This document shows positions 47,381 through 55,247 of a stretch of 64,000 nucleotides of DNA, in pieces. The stretch is from contig JAHCJP010000002.1 of NCBI GenBank assembly GCA_026126205.1, positions 394,842-458,841 of the forward strand, given 5' to 3'. Each line of letters starts with the position of its first letter. The first letter of the stretch is position 1. A program made the position numbers and the translations under genes. The notes beneath the pieces are model-generated. The model made no database searches and was not told where the DNA came from. It worked only from the letters and a program-made list of their open reading frames with translations. This stretch comes from Maricaulaceae bacterium. Its GTDB lineage: Bacteria; Pseudomonadota; Alphaproteobacteria; Caulobacterales; Maricaulaceae.

Positions 47381-47410
47381 TTAGCATACTTCCGAATTAC
47401 GGAGATCGCC

Positions 47411-48778
47411 ATGCCCGCTGCTCTTCGCCTGATCGCTGCTTGCCTTGTCCTGATGATCTTCGCCCCGCCGCCGCAGGCCGCGGCGGCCGACGCCATGCGC
47501 TATGCCGGGGTCTGGCGCGGCGTGCTGGACGTGGGCGCCGCGCGGCTGCGGCTGGAGCTGCATGTCGAGGTCGGCCGGGCGGATGTGGATGTGGCGCTGG
47601 TCAGCGTCGACCAGGGATCGGGGCGTATTCCCGCCACCGCCATCCGCATCGACGGCGACCGCTTCGGGGCCGATTTCGGCTCCATCGGCGCGGCGCTGGA
47701 CATGGTCCTGGCCTATGACGACATGATGGAAGGCGCCTTCACCCAGCATGGCGCGCGCTTCGGGCTGGTCTTGCAGCTTGATGGCGAGAACGCCCCGGCC
47801 GAGGCCGCCTATGCGCCGCCGCCGCTGATCGGGACCGACCATGACATGACCGTGAACGCCAATGGCGTGACGCTTGCCGGATCGCTGCGCCTTCCGGACG
47901 GCGACGGCCCGTTTCCCGCCCTGCTGCTGCTGAACGGCTCTGGCTCGCAGGACCGGGATTCCACCGTGATGGGGCGGCCTTTGTTCGCCGCGCTGGCCAG
48001 CGCGTTCGCCGAAGCCGGGTTCGCCTCGCTGCGTCTCGACGATCGAGGTGTCGGCGGGTCGGACCGCGTCGCGCCGGAAAGCCCGTTCGATCTCGCCGCC
48101 GACGCCGCCGCGGCGATGGCCATGCTGCGCGCCCGTGATGAAATCGACGGGCGTTGCACGGCCCTGCTTGGCCATTCCGAGGGCGGGATGATCGCCTTCC
48201 TGGCGGCCGAGGCGGCGCAGCCCGCCTTCATTCTCGCCCTGGCGCCGATGGCGGTCAGCATGCGCCAAACCCTGCTGGGCCAGGCCGAGTGGATCATCCT
48301 GACCTCCGGCGGCGGCGCGGAGCAGGCCGAGGCCACCCGTCTGATGCAGGAAGCGGTGTTCGCAGCGATGACGGCGGCCGCGCCAGGCGAGGCCCCGGCG
48401 GCGATCGAGGCGGCGCTGGTCGCACACGGCCTGCCGCAGGCGCAGGCCGCCCAGCAGGGCGCGATCTGGGGCCAGCCCTACGCCGTCGCGGCGCTGGATC
48501 TCGACCCGGCGCCGTATTTCACCGCCTATGCCGGGCCGGCGCGGGCGTTTTTCGGCGGCAAGGATTTGCAGGTCATCGCCGAGTATAACGCCGCGCAGTT
48601 CGACGCCGCGCGCGGGCGCGATGAATCGGCGATTCTGCTCGGCCTGAACCATCTGTTTCAGGAAGCCGATACCGGACTGCCCTCGGAGTACGCCAGCGCC
48701 CCGCACGCCATGGCGCCGGCAGCGCTGGCGACCTTCGCGGAAGCCGCGCAGGCGCTCGCCGCCATGGTTTGCGACTAA
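47411..48778 (+). CDS. Secreted alpha/beta-hydrolase
   Basis: 455 residues with a signal peptide (AALRLIAACLVLMIFAPPPQAAAAD) and a ggag SD. An N-terminal beta-rich domain (about 27-140) precedes the hydrolase: FPALLLLNGSGSQDRDSTVMGRP, SLRLDDRGVGGSD, the nucleophile elbow ALLGHSEGGMIA and a C-terminal His in LGLNHLFQEAD. This matches the bacterial 'alpha/beta hydrolase family, acyl-CoA thioesterase-like' group often called EstA-like. Substrate unknown. It is divergent from the SdpR-like regulator. Confidence 0.82.
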   Translation: MPAALRLIAACLVLMIFAPPPQAAAADAMRYAGVWRGVLDVGAARLRLELHVEVGRADVDVALVSVDQGSGRIPATAIRIDGDRFGADFGSIGAALDMVLAYDDMMEGAFTQHGARFGLVLQLDGENAPAEAAYAPPPLIGTDHDMTVNANGVTLAGSLRLPDGDGPFPALLLLNGSGSQDRDSTVMGRPLFAALASAFAEAGFASLRLDDRGVGGSDRVAPESPFDLAADAAAAMAMLRARDEIDGRCTALLGHSEGGMIAFLAAEAAQPAFILALAPMAVSMRQTLLGQAEWIILTSGGGAEQAEATRLMQEAVFAAMTAAAPGEAPAAIEAALVAHGLPQAQAAQQGAIWGQPYAVAALDLDPAPYFTAYAGPARAFFGGKDLQVIAEYNAAQFDAARGRDESAILLGLNHLFQEADTGLPSEYASAPHAMAPAALATFAEAAQALAAMVCD

Positions 48779-48880
48779 CAGGCGGCCTAACGCGCCGTGA
48801 CGCATTCTTAACTTGCCGCAGGAGGCCTTTGCGCCAAGCCTGTGCGGGTGATCGACCCCGCATTACGGAAGGCTTCCGTC

Positions 48881-50305
48881 ATGAATACCGGCCTCTCCCT
48901 CGCCGCCGCGCTGGCGGCGGCCCTGTCGCTGTCCGCAGCCCCGGCCTCGGCCCGGCCCGCAGCCGATCTCGTGCTGCAGGGGCGGCTGTTCGACGCCCGC
49001 GCGGGCGAAGCGGTCGAAGACGGCGTCGTCGTTGTCGCCGGCGGCCGCGTGGTCTGTTCGGGCGCTGCGGACGCCTGCGAATGGAGCGGGAGGCCGGAAG
49101 TGCGCGTCTTCGCGGACGCCACCATCCTGCCCGGCCTGATCGATCTGCACGTTCATGCGCGCGCCCATTATGCGGCGGCGTTTCCCGCCATGGGCGTGAC
49201 CACGGTGCGGGACGCCAACAACACGCTGGCCGCCATCGCCGCGATCCGCGCCAATCCCTTCGCGCCGCGGGTTCTGGCCAGCGGCCCGATGCTGGACAGT
49301 CCGCAAAGCATCATCATCCGCATGTCGGAAACCGCCGGGCGCGCCGGCGAACATCCGATCGAGACGATCATGCCCCTGATCGCCGACAACGCGGAGGAGG
49401 CCATAGCCGCCGTCGATGCGTTGGCGGCCGCCGGCGCCGATCATGTGAAACTGTATGAAAGCCTGGGCGAAGGGGCCTTCCGCGCCGCCGCCGCCCGCGC
49501 CCGCGAACACGGCCTGCCGGTGATGACCGACGCCGGAACCGCCTTCACGCGCGGCTTGACGCTGGCGCAGATGGACATCGTCGACGCCGCCCGCGCCGGC
49601 GTGGACACGGTCGAGCATTTCAGCGGCCTTGCGCTGGCCTATCGCCGGCGCGGCGGCGACCCGTTCGCCGAAACCGTCGACATGGCGATCATGAGCGACA
49701 TCGCCCGGGACTTGCAGGCGGCGGGAACGGCGCAGGTGCCGACGCTCGCCACCCGCCATCTGTTCGCAGACAGCGGAGCGCTGGACCTCTCCGGCTTTGG
49801 CGCCGCCGAACGCCTGGCCCCGTTCATGGAGGGGCAGTGGAGCTTTTCGCGCCGCTTCGCGCAGGCCCAGACCGCGCGACTTCAGGCCGACGGGCGGCTG
49901 AGCGCCGCGCTGCTGCCGCAATTACTGGCCGCCGGCGTGCTGATCGGCGCCGGCTCGGACACGCCGGCCGCGCCCGGGGCGCTGCCCGGCGCCGCCCTGC
50001 ACATGGAACTGGAGGCTCTGGTTCACGCCGGGCTGACGCCAGCGGACGCGCTGCAGGCGGCGACGGTGAACGCCGCGCGGATCATTCGCCGCGACGATCT
50101 GGGCCATCTCGGCGCTGGAGCCGTCGCCGACATCGTGGTGGTGGCGGGCGATCCGCTGGCCGACATCCGCGACAGCCGCAACATTCTGGCCGTCTGGCGC
50201 GCCGGCGAGGCGCTGGACATCGACGCGGCCTGGGCCGCCGCCGAGGCTGAATTCGCCGAGCTGATGCGCCAGTATGCGGCCGCGCAAGAAAGTGACAACG
50301 AATAA
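48881..50305 (+). CDS. Secreted amidohydrolase
   Basis: 474 residues from MNTGLSLAAALAAALSLSAAPASA, a signal peptide. The metal-binding LPGLIDLHVHARAH gives the first two His ligands. KLYESLGEGAF contains the Lys that is usually carboxylated. VDTVEHFSGLAL supplies a further His, and LIGAGSDTPA the final Asp. The C-terminal ATVNAARIIRRDDLGHLGAGAVADIVVVAGDPLADI is the standard composite domain. Family knowledge: imidazolonepropionase/prolidase-like amidohydrolases act on cyclic amides or dipeptides; the substrate is unknown. It lies 103 bases after the alpha/beta-hydrolase and may be transcribed separately. Confidence 0.85.
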   Translation: MNTGLSLAAALAAALSLSAAPASARPAADLVLQGRLFDARAGEAVEDGVVVVAGGRVVCSGAADACEWSGRPEVRVFADATILPGLIDLHVHARAHYAAAFPAMGVTTVRDANNTLAAIAAIRANPFAPRVLASGPMLDSPQSIIIRMSETAGRAGEHPIETIMPLIADNAEEAIAAVDALAAAGADHVKLYESLGEGAFRAAAARAREHGLPVMTDAGTAFTRGLTLAQMDIVDAARAGVDTVEHFSGLALAYRRRGGDPFAETVDMAIMSDIARDLQAAGTAQVPTLATRHLFADSGALDLSGFGAAERLAPFMEGQWSFSRRFAQAQTARLQADGRLSAALLPQLLAAGVLIGAGSDTPAAPGALPGAALHMELEALVHAGLTPADALQAATVNAARIIRRDDLGHLGAGAVADIVVVAGDPLADIRDSRNILAVWRAGEALDIDAAWAAAEAEFAELMRQYAAAQESDNE

Positions 50306-50386
50306 CCACGGCTTTCGCTGGACTTCGCCGCCGCGCCGCCTCTAGGTTCTGCGGACCTCAATCAGCGATCCGGGGAGACTTCACTG

Positions 50387-51493
50387 ATGGCCAAACGGCT
50401 TTGCCTCGTCACCGGCGCCTCGTCGGGCATCGGCGCGGCGCTGGCGCGCGAATACGCGAAACGCAACTGGGATCTGGCGCTGGTCGCCCGCCGCGGGGAC
50501 CGGCTGGAGGCGCTGGCGAAAGAGTTGAAGGACGCCCACGGAACCCAGAGCCTGATCATCGTCGCCGACCTCGCCGACCCGAAAGGGCCGGAAACGGTGG
50601 TCAAGGCGGTGGAGAAGGCGGGCCGGCATGTCGATGGCCTTGTCAACAACGCCGGTTACGGCCTGCCCGGAACCTATGTCTCCACCAGCTGGGCGCAGCA
50701 GAGCTATTTCATCCAGCTGATGCTCACCAGCTATGCCGAGCTGGTCCATCGCCTGCTGCCCGGCATGGTCGAACGCGGCTATGGCCGCATCATCAACGTC
50801 TCCTCGTTGTCGGCCTTCCCGCCGGGGGCGAAGGGCCACACCCTCTACGCGGCGGTGAAGGCGGCGCTGATCAAGTTCAGCCAGTCGCTGCATCTGGAGA
50901 CCGAAGGAAGCGGCGTGCATGTGACGGCGCTGTGCCCCGGTTTCACCTATTCGGAATTCCATGACGTCAACGAGACCCGCCACATGGTCTCGAAACTGCC
51001 CAAGCGCTGGTGGCGCACGGCGGAAGCCGTGGCCCATGACGGTTACTGGGCGGCCGAGACCAATGTCCCGGTGCGCGTCAGCGGTAACTGGAACAAGTTC
51101 ATCGCCGCCATGTTCCTGATCCTGCCCATGCCGCTGGGCATCGCCTGGATGCGGCGTTCAACGCGCGGCATCCGCTCCACCGAACCGCCGAAACAGGGCC
51201 CGGTAACGGCGCCCGCCGCCGCGGCCGCGAAGCCAAAACCCGCGGCCCCGGTGAAGACCGGCGCGGCGTCCAAGACCGCGGCGGCGAAGAAGCCGGCCGC
51301 GCGCAAGGCCCCGGCGAAGAAACCCGCGGCGAAAAAGCCTGCGCCCGCCACGCCCGCCAAGACCGGCGCGGCCTCGAAAACCGCAGCGGCCAAGAAACCG
51401 GCGGCGAAAAAGCCCGCAGCGAAGAAGGCGCCGGCGAGAAAACCCGCCGCCCGCAAGGCGAGGCCACAAACCCCGCCTGCCGGAACCGGATAG
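50387..51493 (+). CDS. Short-chain dehydrogenase with a histone-H1-like Lys/Ala/Pro tail
   Basis: 368 residues. Residues 1-265 are an SDR of the DltE/YqjQ-like group: TGASSGIG at 9-16, VNNAG at 86-90, Ser139-140 and Tyr154-x3-Lys158, then a hydrophobic stretch at 237-254. From about 270 the protein turns into a tail of Ala, Lys and Pro. It contains two copies of a unit (KTGAASKTAAAKKPAA at 290-305 and 325-340) and runs of AKKPAAKK. This resembles histone H1/Hc1 or AlgP tails that bind DNA. Whether it is DNA-binding, polyphosphate-binding or membrane-associating is open. LysE gene follows by 23 bases. Confidence 0.85.
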   Translation: MAKRLCLVTGASSGIGAALAREYAKRNWDLALVARRGDRLEALAKELKDAHGTQSLIIVADLADPKGPETVVKAVEKAGRHVDGLVNNAGYGLPGTYVSTSWAQQSYFIQLMLTSYAELVHRLLPGMVERGYGRIINVSSLSAFPPGAKGHTLYAAVKAALIKFSQSLHLETEGSGVHVTALCPGFTYSEFHDVNETRHMVSKLPKRWWRTAEAVAHDGYWAAETNVPVRVSGNWNKFIAAMFLILPMPLGIAWMRRSTRGIRSTEPPKQGPVTAPAAAAAKPKPAAPVKTGAASKTAAAKKPAARKAPAKKPAAKKPAPATPAKTGAASKTAAAKKPAAKKPAAKKAPARKPAARKARPQTPPAGTG

Positions 51494-51516
51494 TCGAACG
51501 GAGCCTGCCCGCCGCC

Positions 51517-52134
51517 ATGGTTGATCCGGCGCTGTTTCCCCTGTTCCTGGTCGCGGCGGCGGTGCTGGTGCTGGTCCCGGGGCCGGACATCGCCTTTACG
51601 CTGGCGACCACCGCCAATCGCGGCGCCCGCGCCGGTTTCGCGGCCATGGGCGGCATCATGGCGGGCGGCGCGGTGTGGATCCTGTCCGCCGCCGCGGGGC
51701 TGACCGCGGTGCTGGCGGCCAGCGAGCATGCGCTGACCGTGATCCGCTACGCCGGCGGGGCCTACCTGGTCTGGCTGGCGATCGAGACCATCCGCCATAT
51801 CGACGCTGCGCCGGAAGCGGCGGCGGCGTCCAGCGAATGGCGCGCCTTCCGCCGGGGGCTGCTGACCAATCTGACCAATCCCAAGGCCGGGGTGTTCGTC
51901 ATCGCCTTTCTGCCGCAGTTCGTGAATCCGGACATCGGCCCGGTCTGGCTGCAATTCCTCACCCTCGGCGCAGTGATCATGGCGATGGCCGTCGTGGTGC
52001 TGTCCGGCGTGGTGCTGGGCGCCGGGGCGCTGCGCCAACGCCTGATCCGCTCCGCCCTGTGGCGGCGGACGCTGAACGGCATGGCGGCGGCGATTTTCGG
52101 CGGCCTCGGTTTGCGCTTGCTTTTCATCCGCTAG
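51517..52134 (+). CDS. LysE/RhtB-family amino-acid exporter
   Basis: 205 residues, six hydrophobic helices. The opening FLVAAAVLVLVPGPDIAFTLATTANRGARAGFAAMGGIMAGG is the diagnostic LysE/RhtB N-terminus (P-G-P-[DN]...G-x-x-x-G). GAYLVWLAIETIR and FRRGLLTNLTNPKAGVFVIAFLPQF are the other conserved blocks. Family knowledge: exports amino acids or homoserine lactones; substrate unknown. It lies between the SDR and pyrF with short gaps, so the three may be co-transcribed. Confidence 0.88.
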   Translation: MVDPALFPLFLVAAAVLVLVPGPDIAFTLATTANRGARAGFAAMGGIMAGGAVWILSAAAGLTAVLAASEHALTVIRYAGGAYLVWLAIETIRHIDAAPEAAAASSEWRAFRRGLLTNLTNPKAGVFVIAFLPQFVNPDIGPVWLQFLTLGAVIMAMAVVVLSGVVLGAGALRQRLIRSALWRRTLNGMAAAIFGGLGLRLLFIR

Positions 52135-52157
52135 GCGGGGTAAGCGGCGGGCCTGCC

Positions 52158-52847
52158 ATGACAGATACGCTCATCGTCGCGCTCGACCTGCCGGAGGTTC
52201 CGGCCGCCCGGGCGCTCGCCGGCCGCCTGCACGGGGCGGTCTCGTTCTACAAGATCGGCCTGCAACTGCTGCCCATCGGCGGCATGGACCTGGCCGTGGA
52301 GCTGAAGGAGGGCGGGGCGAAGACCTTTCTCGACTTCAAGTTCCACGACATCCCGGCGACGGTGGAGAAGGCGACGCGCACGGTGACGCGCGCCAGGGCC
52401 GATTTCCTCACCGTCCATGCCGAACCGCCGGTGATGCGCGCCGCCGTGCAGGGCCGCGACGGCGACCCGCATCTGAAAATCCTCGGCGTCACGGTGCTGA
52501 CCTCCTATGACGATGCGATGCTGGCGGAGATGGGCTATGCCTGCGGCGCGCGCGACCTGGTGCTGCGCCGCGCCGAACAGGCGATCAAGTGCGGCGCCGA
52601 CGGGGTGATCGCCAGCGCGCAGGAGGCGGCGGAGATCCGCAAACGGTTCGGAAACGCGCTGCTGATCGTCACTCCCGGCATCCGCCCGGTCTGGTCGGCG
52701 AAGGACGACCAGAGCCGGGTGGTGACGCCGGCGGACGCGATCCGCGCCGGGGCCGACCACATCGTCGTCGGCCGCCCGGTGAACGCGGCGGCGGACCCGG
52801 CGGCGGCGGCGCGGGCGATCAATGAAGAGATCGCCGCGGCGCGCTAA
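52158..52847 (+). CDS. pyrF: Orotidine 5'-phosphate decarboxylase
   Basis: 229 residues, standard length. [19 protein letters not shown] opens the barrel. [18 protein letters not shown] contains the catalytic Asp-Lys-x-x-Asp network, LTVHAEPP follows, and [38 protein letters not shown] is the phosphate-binding end. Family knowledge: decarboxylates OMP to UMP, last step of pyrimidine synthesis. It starts 23 bases after the LysE-type gene. Confidence 0.94.
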   Translation: MTDTLIVALDLPEVPAARALAGRLHGAVSFYKIGLQLLPIGGMDLAVELKEGGAKTFLDFKFHDIPATVEKATRTVTRARADFLTVHAEPPVMRAAVQGRDGDPHLKILGVTVLTSYDDAMLAEMGYACGARDLVLRRAEQAIKCGADGVIASAQEAAEIRKRFGNALLIVTPGIRPVWSAKDDQSRVVTPADAIRAGADHIVVGRPVNAAADPAAAARAINEEIAAAR

Positions 52848-52868
52848 GCCCGCGGCGGCGTCCGCGTC

Positions 52869-52897
52869 TTGCCATGCGAACGCTTTGCGCGTATGAC
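52869..52897 (+). promoter_or_regulatory. Sigma70-like promoter of the rpmI-rplT operon
   Basis: TTGCCA (52869-52874), a 17-base spacer and TATGAC (52892-52897) lie 100 bases upstream of rpmI and just after the pyrF stop. Both hexamers match consensus at four of six positions, in the right place for the ribosomal operon. Confidence 0.5.
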
Positions 52898-52915
52898 GCG
52901 CGCTCTTTGAAACGC

Positions 52916-52946
52916 CCTGCCGGGCCATATCGGCATGCCCGGCGGG
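52916..52946 (+). promoter_or_regulatory. Leader hairpin upstream of rpmI
   Basis: CCTGCCGGGC (52916-52925) and GCCCGGCGGG (52937-52946) can form a 10-bp stem with one G-U pair around an 11-base loop, in the predicted 5' leader of rpmI. No T-run follows, so it is not a simple terminator. A regulatory leader for ribosomal-protein feedback is possible, as L20 leaders exist elsewhere, but this is inference. Confidence 0.4.
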
Positions 52947-52996
52947 CGACAACGCGAGACGCGGCGACATCTTCAGCGCCGCGCGAAGGAGCGAAA

Positions 52997-53200
52997 ATGT
53001 CGAAGATGAAGACCAAGAGCGGCGCGAAAAAGCGCTTCAAGCTCACCGCGACGGGCAAGGTGAAAGCCGCCCAGTCCGGCAAACGCCACGGCATGATCAA
53101 GCGCACCGCCAAGCAGGTGCGCCAGAAGCGCGGGACAGACACCCTGGCCGGTCCCGACGCCCGGATCGTGAAGAAGAACTACATCCCCTACGGCCTTTAA
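52997..53200 (+). CDS. rpmI: 50S ribosomal protein L35
   Basis: 67 residues, [40 protein letters not shown], the unmistakable L35 sequence with the K-T-[KH]-S-[GS]-A-K-K-R-F signature. An aagga SD is 9 bases upstream. It heads the conserved rpmI-rplT-pheST cluster, with a promoter and leader hairpin before it; infC is not adjacent. Confidence 0.97.
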   Translation: MSKMKTKSGAKKRFKLTATGKVKAAQSGKRHGMIKRTAKQVRQKRGTDTLAGPDARIVKKNYIPYGL

Positions 53201-53236
53201 GGCCTAGCGGCGTTTACGAGCTAACGGAGCAAGACC

Positions 53237-53599
53237 ATGTCACGCGTCAAACGGGGCGTCCCCGGCCACCAGCGCCACCGCAAGGTGATCAAGGCCGCCA
53301 AGGGCTATTACGGCCGCCGCAAGAACACCTTCCGCGCCGCCATCCAGGCCGTGGAGCGCGCCGGGCAATACGCCTATCGCGACCGCCGCAACAAGAAGCG
53401 CACCTTCCGCAGCCTGTGGATCCAGCGCATCAACGCCGCCGCGCGGCTGAACGGCCTCACCTATTCCCGATTTATGAGCGGCCTCCAGCGCGCCGGGATC
53501 GAGGTGGACCGCAAGGTTCTCGCCGATCTGGCGGTGCGCGAGCCGGAGGCCTTCAAAGCCCTGGCCGGCCAGGCGGAAGCCGCGCTGAACAAGGCGTAA
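53237..53599 (+). CDS. rplT: 50S ribosomal protein L20
   Basis: 120 residues: [57 protein letters not shown] then [24 protein letters not shown], the L20 signature. Family knowledge: essential for early 50S assembly and, in several bacteria, an autoregulator of this operon. It follows rpmI by 36 bases; pheS starts 133 bases downstream. Confidence 0.97.
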   Translation: MSRVKRGVPGHQRHRKVIKAAKGYYGRRKNTFRAAIQAVERAGQYAYRDRRNKKRTFRSLWIQRINAAARLNGLTYSRFMSGLQRAGIEVDRKVLADLAVREPEAFKALAGQAEAALNKA

Positions 53600-53732
53600 G
53601 CAACGCGCCTTGCCGCATCGCGGCCCCTATCCGAACCGTTGATCGACCGCGCCCCGGCCGCATGGCCGGGCGCCCGCCGCTTTCCATCCGGGAGCGAAGG
53701 GGGCTAAACCAGCGCGGGAATGGGGGAACGCC

Positions 53733-54815
53733 ATGAGCGGAACCGAAGACATCAGGGCGCTGGAGGCCGAGCTTTCCGCCGCCATCGCCGCCGCCGCGGA
53801 CGAGGCGGCGCTTGAGGCCGTGCGCGTCGAGGCGCTGGGCAAGAAGGGGCGGGTGTCGCTGCTGATGCGCGGCCTGGGCGCGATGAGCCCGGAGGAGCGC
53901 CAGACCATGGGCCCGGCCCTGAACGGGCTGAAGGACCGGCTGAACGCGGCGCTGGCCGAACGCAAGCAGGCGCTGGAGCAGGCGGCGCTGTCCGCCGCGC
54001 TGGCGGCCGAGCGCGCCGACGTCACCCTGCCGCCGCGGCCGGAGGCGATGGGAAGCATCCACCCCGTCACCCAGGTGATGGAGGAGCTGGCGGTGATCTT
54101 TTCCGACATGGGCTTCACGGTCGCCGAAGGCCCGGACATCGAGGACGACTTCCACAATTTCACCGCCCTGAACTTCCCGCCCGGCCACCCGGCGCGGGAC
54201 ACGCAGGACACCTTCTTCATGCAGCCGCGCGCCGACGGCTCGCAAATGGTGCTGCGCACCCACACCAGCCCGGTGCAGATCCGCACCATGATGAGCGTCA
54301 AGCCCCCCATCCGCATCATCGTGCCGGGCCGGGTCTATCGCTGTGACTGGGACCAGACCCACACGCCGATGTTCCACCAGGTCGAGGGGCTGGTGATCGA
54401 CCGCGCCGCGCATATGGGCCATCTGAAGGGCGTGCTGATGGATTTCATCGCCGCCTTCTTCGAGACCGACGAGGTCCGGGTGCGCTTCCGCCCGCACTAT
54501 TTCCCCTTCACCGAGCCTTCGGCGGAAATGGATGTCGGCTATTCGCGCGACGGCGAGACGCTGAAGATCGGCGCTGGCGATTCATGGCTGGAGATTCTCG
54601 GCTGCGGCATGGTGCATCCGAACGTGATCCGCAATTGCGGACTGGACCCGGACGTCTATCAGGGCTTCGCCTGGGGCATGGGGGTGGACCGGCTGGCGAT
54701 GCTGAAATACGGCGCGCCGGATTTGCGTGACTTCTTCGCCAATGACGTGCGCTGGCTGGCCCATTACGGCTTCAGCCCGCTGCTGCAGGCCAATCTGGCC
54801 ACCGGGCTGAGCTAG
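53733..54815 (+). CDS. pheS: Phenylalanyl-tRNA synthetase alpha subunit
   Basis: 360 residues. The N-terminal coiled coil (about 1-90) is followed by the class II core: [53 protein letters not shown] (motif 1 region), [23 protein letters not shown] (motif 2) and [17 protein letters not shown] (motif 3). Family knowledge: catalytic subunit of the alpha2beta2 enzyme. Unusually the next gene is not pheT but a DUF302 protein starting 12 bases later. Confidence 0.96.
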   Translation: MSGTEDIRALEAELSAAIAAAADEAALEAVRVEALGKKGRVSLLMRGLGAMSPEERQTMGPALNGLKDRLNAALAERKQALEQAALSAALAAERADVTLPPRPEAMGSIHPVTQVMEELAVIFSDMGFTVAEGPDIEDDFHNFTALNFPPGHPARDTQDTFFMQPRADGSQMVLRTHTSPVQIRTMMSVKPPIRIIVPGRVYRCDWDQTHTPMFHQVEGLVIDRAAHMGHLKGVLMDFIAAFFETDEVRVRFRPHYFPFTEPSAEMDVGYSRDGETLKIGAGDSWLEILGCGMVHPNVIRNCGLDPDVYQGFAWGMGVDRLAMLKYGAPDLRDFFANDVRWLAHYGFSPLLQANLATGLS

Positions 54816-54827
54816 GGAGACGCAGAC

Positions 54828-55214
54828 ATGACCTATTACATGGGAAAATATGTCGAGGGCGATTTCGACGCCGTTGTCGAGCGCACGGTCGCCGCGCTGG
54901 CCGGCAAGGGGTTCGGCGTTCTGTGCGATATCGACGTGCAGGCGACCCTGAAAAAGAAGATCGGCAAGGACATCCCGCCCTACCGCATCCTCGGCGCCTG
55001 CAATCCCGGCTACGCCCACCAGGCGCTGTCGGCCGAAAACCAGATCGGCGTGCTGCTGCCATGCAATGTCGTCGTCCGGCAAGAGCCGGACGGGCGGGTG
55101 CAGGTCGCCGCCGTCGACCCCGTCATCTCCATGCAGGGCGTGGACAATCCCGCCCTTGCGCCGCTGGCCGGCGGCGTCAAGGACGCGCTGGCCGAGGTCC
55201 TGTCCGCGCTCTAA
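54828..55214 (+). CDS. DUF302 protein between pheS and pheT
   Basis: 128 residues: YMGKYVEGDFDAVVERTVAALAGKGFGVLCDIDVQATLKKKIGKDIPPYRILGACNPGYAHQALSAENQIGVLLPCNVVVRQEPDG. This is the DUF302 fold (ferredoxin-like; F-x-x-x-x-x-[ST]-x3-L-x-x-x-G-F-x-V...Y-x-I-[LF]-G-x-C-x-P...LLPCNV). Cys in GACNPGY and in LLPCNV are conserved family positions. Function unknown; possible metal or small-ligand binding. The gaps of 12 and 33 bases on either side imply co-translation with the Phe-tRNA synthetase subunits. Confidence 0.85.
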   Translation: MTYYMGKYVEGDFDAVVERTVAALAGKGFGVLCDIDVQATLKKKIGKDIPPYRILGACNPGYAHQALSAENQIGVLLPCNVVVRQEPDGRVQVAAVDPVISMQGVDNPALAPLAGGVKDALAEVLSAL

Positions 55215-55247
55215 CTCCCGAAGGACGCGCTTTCTGCGCGCTGCGCC

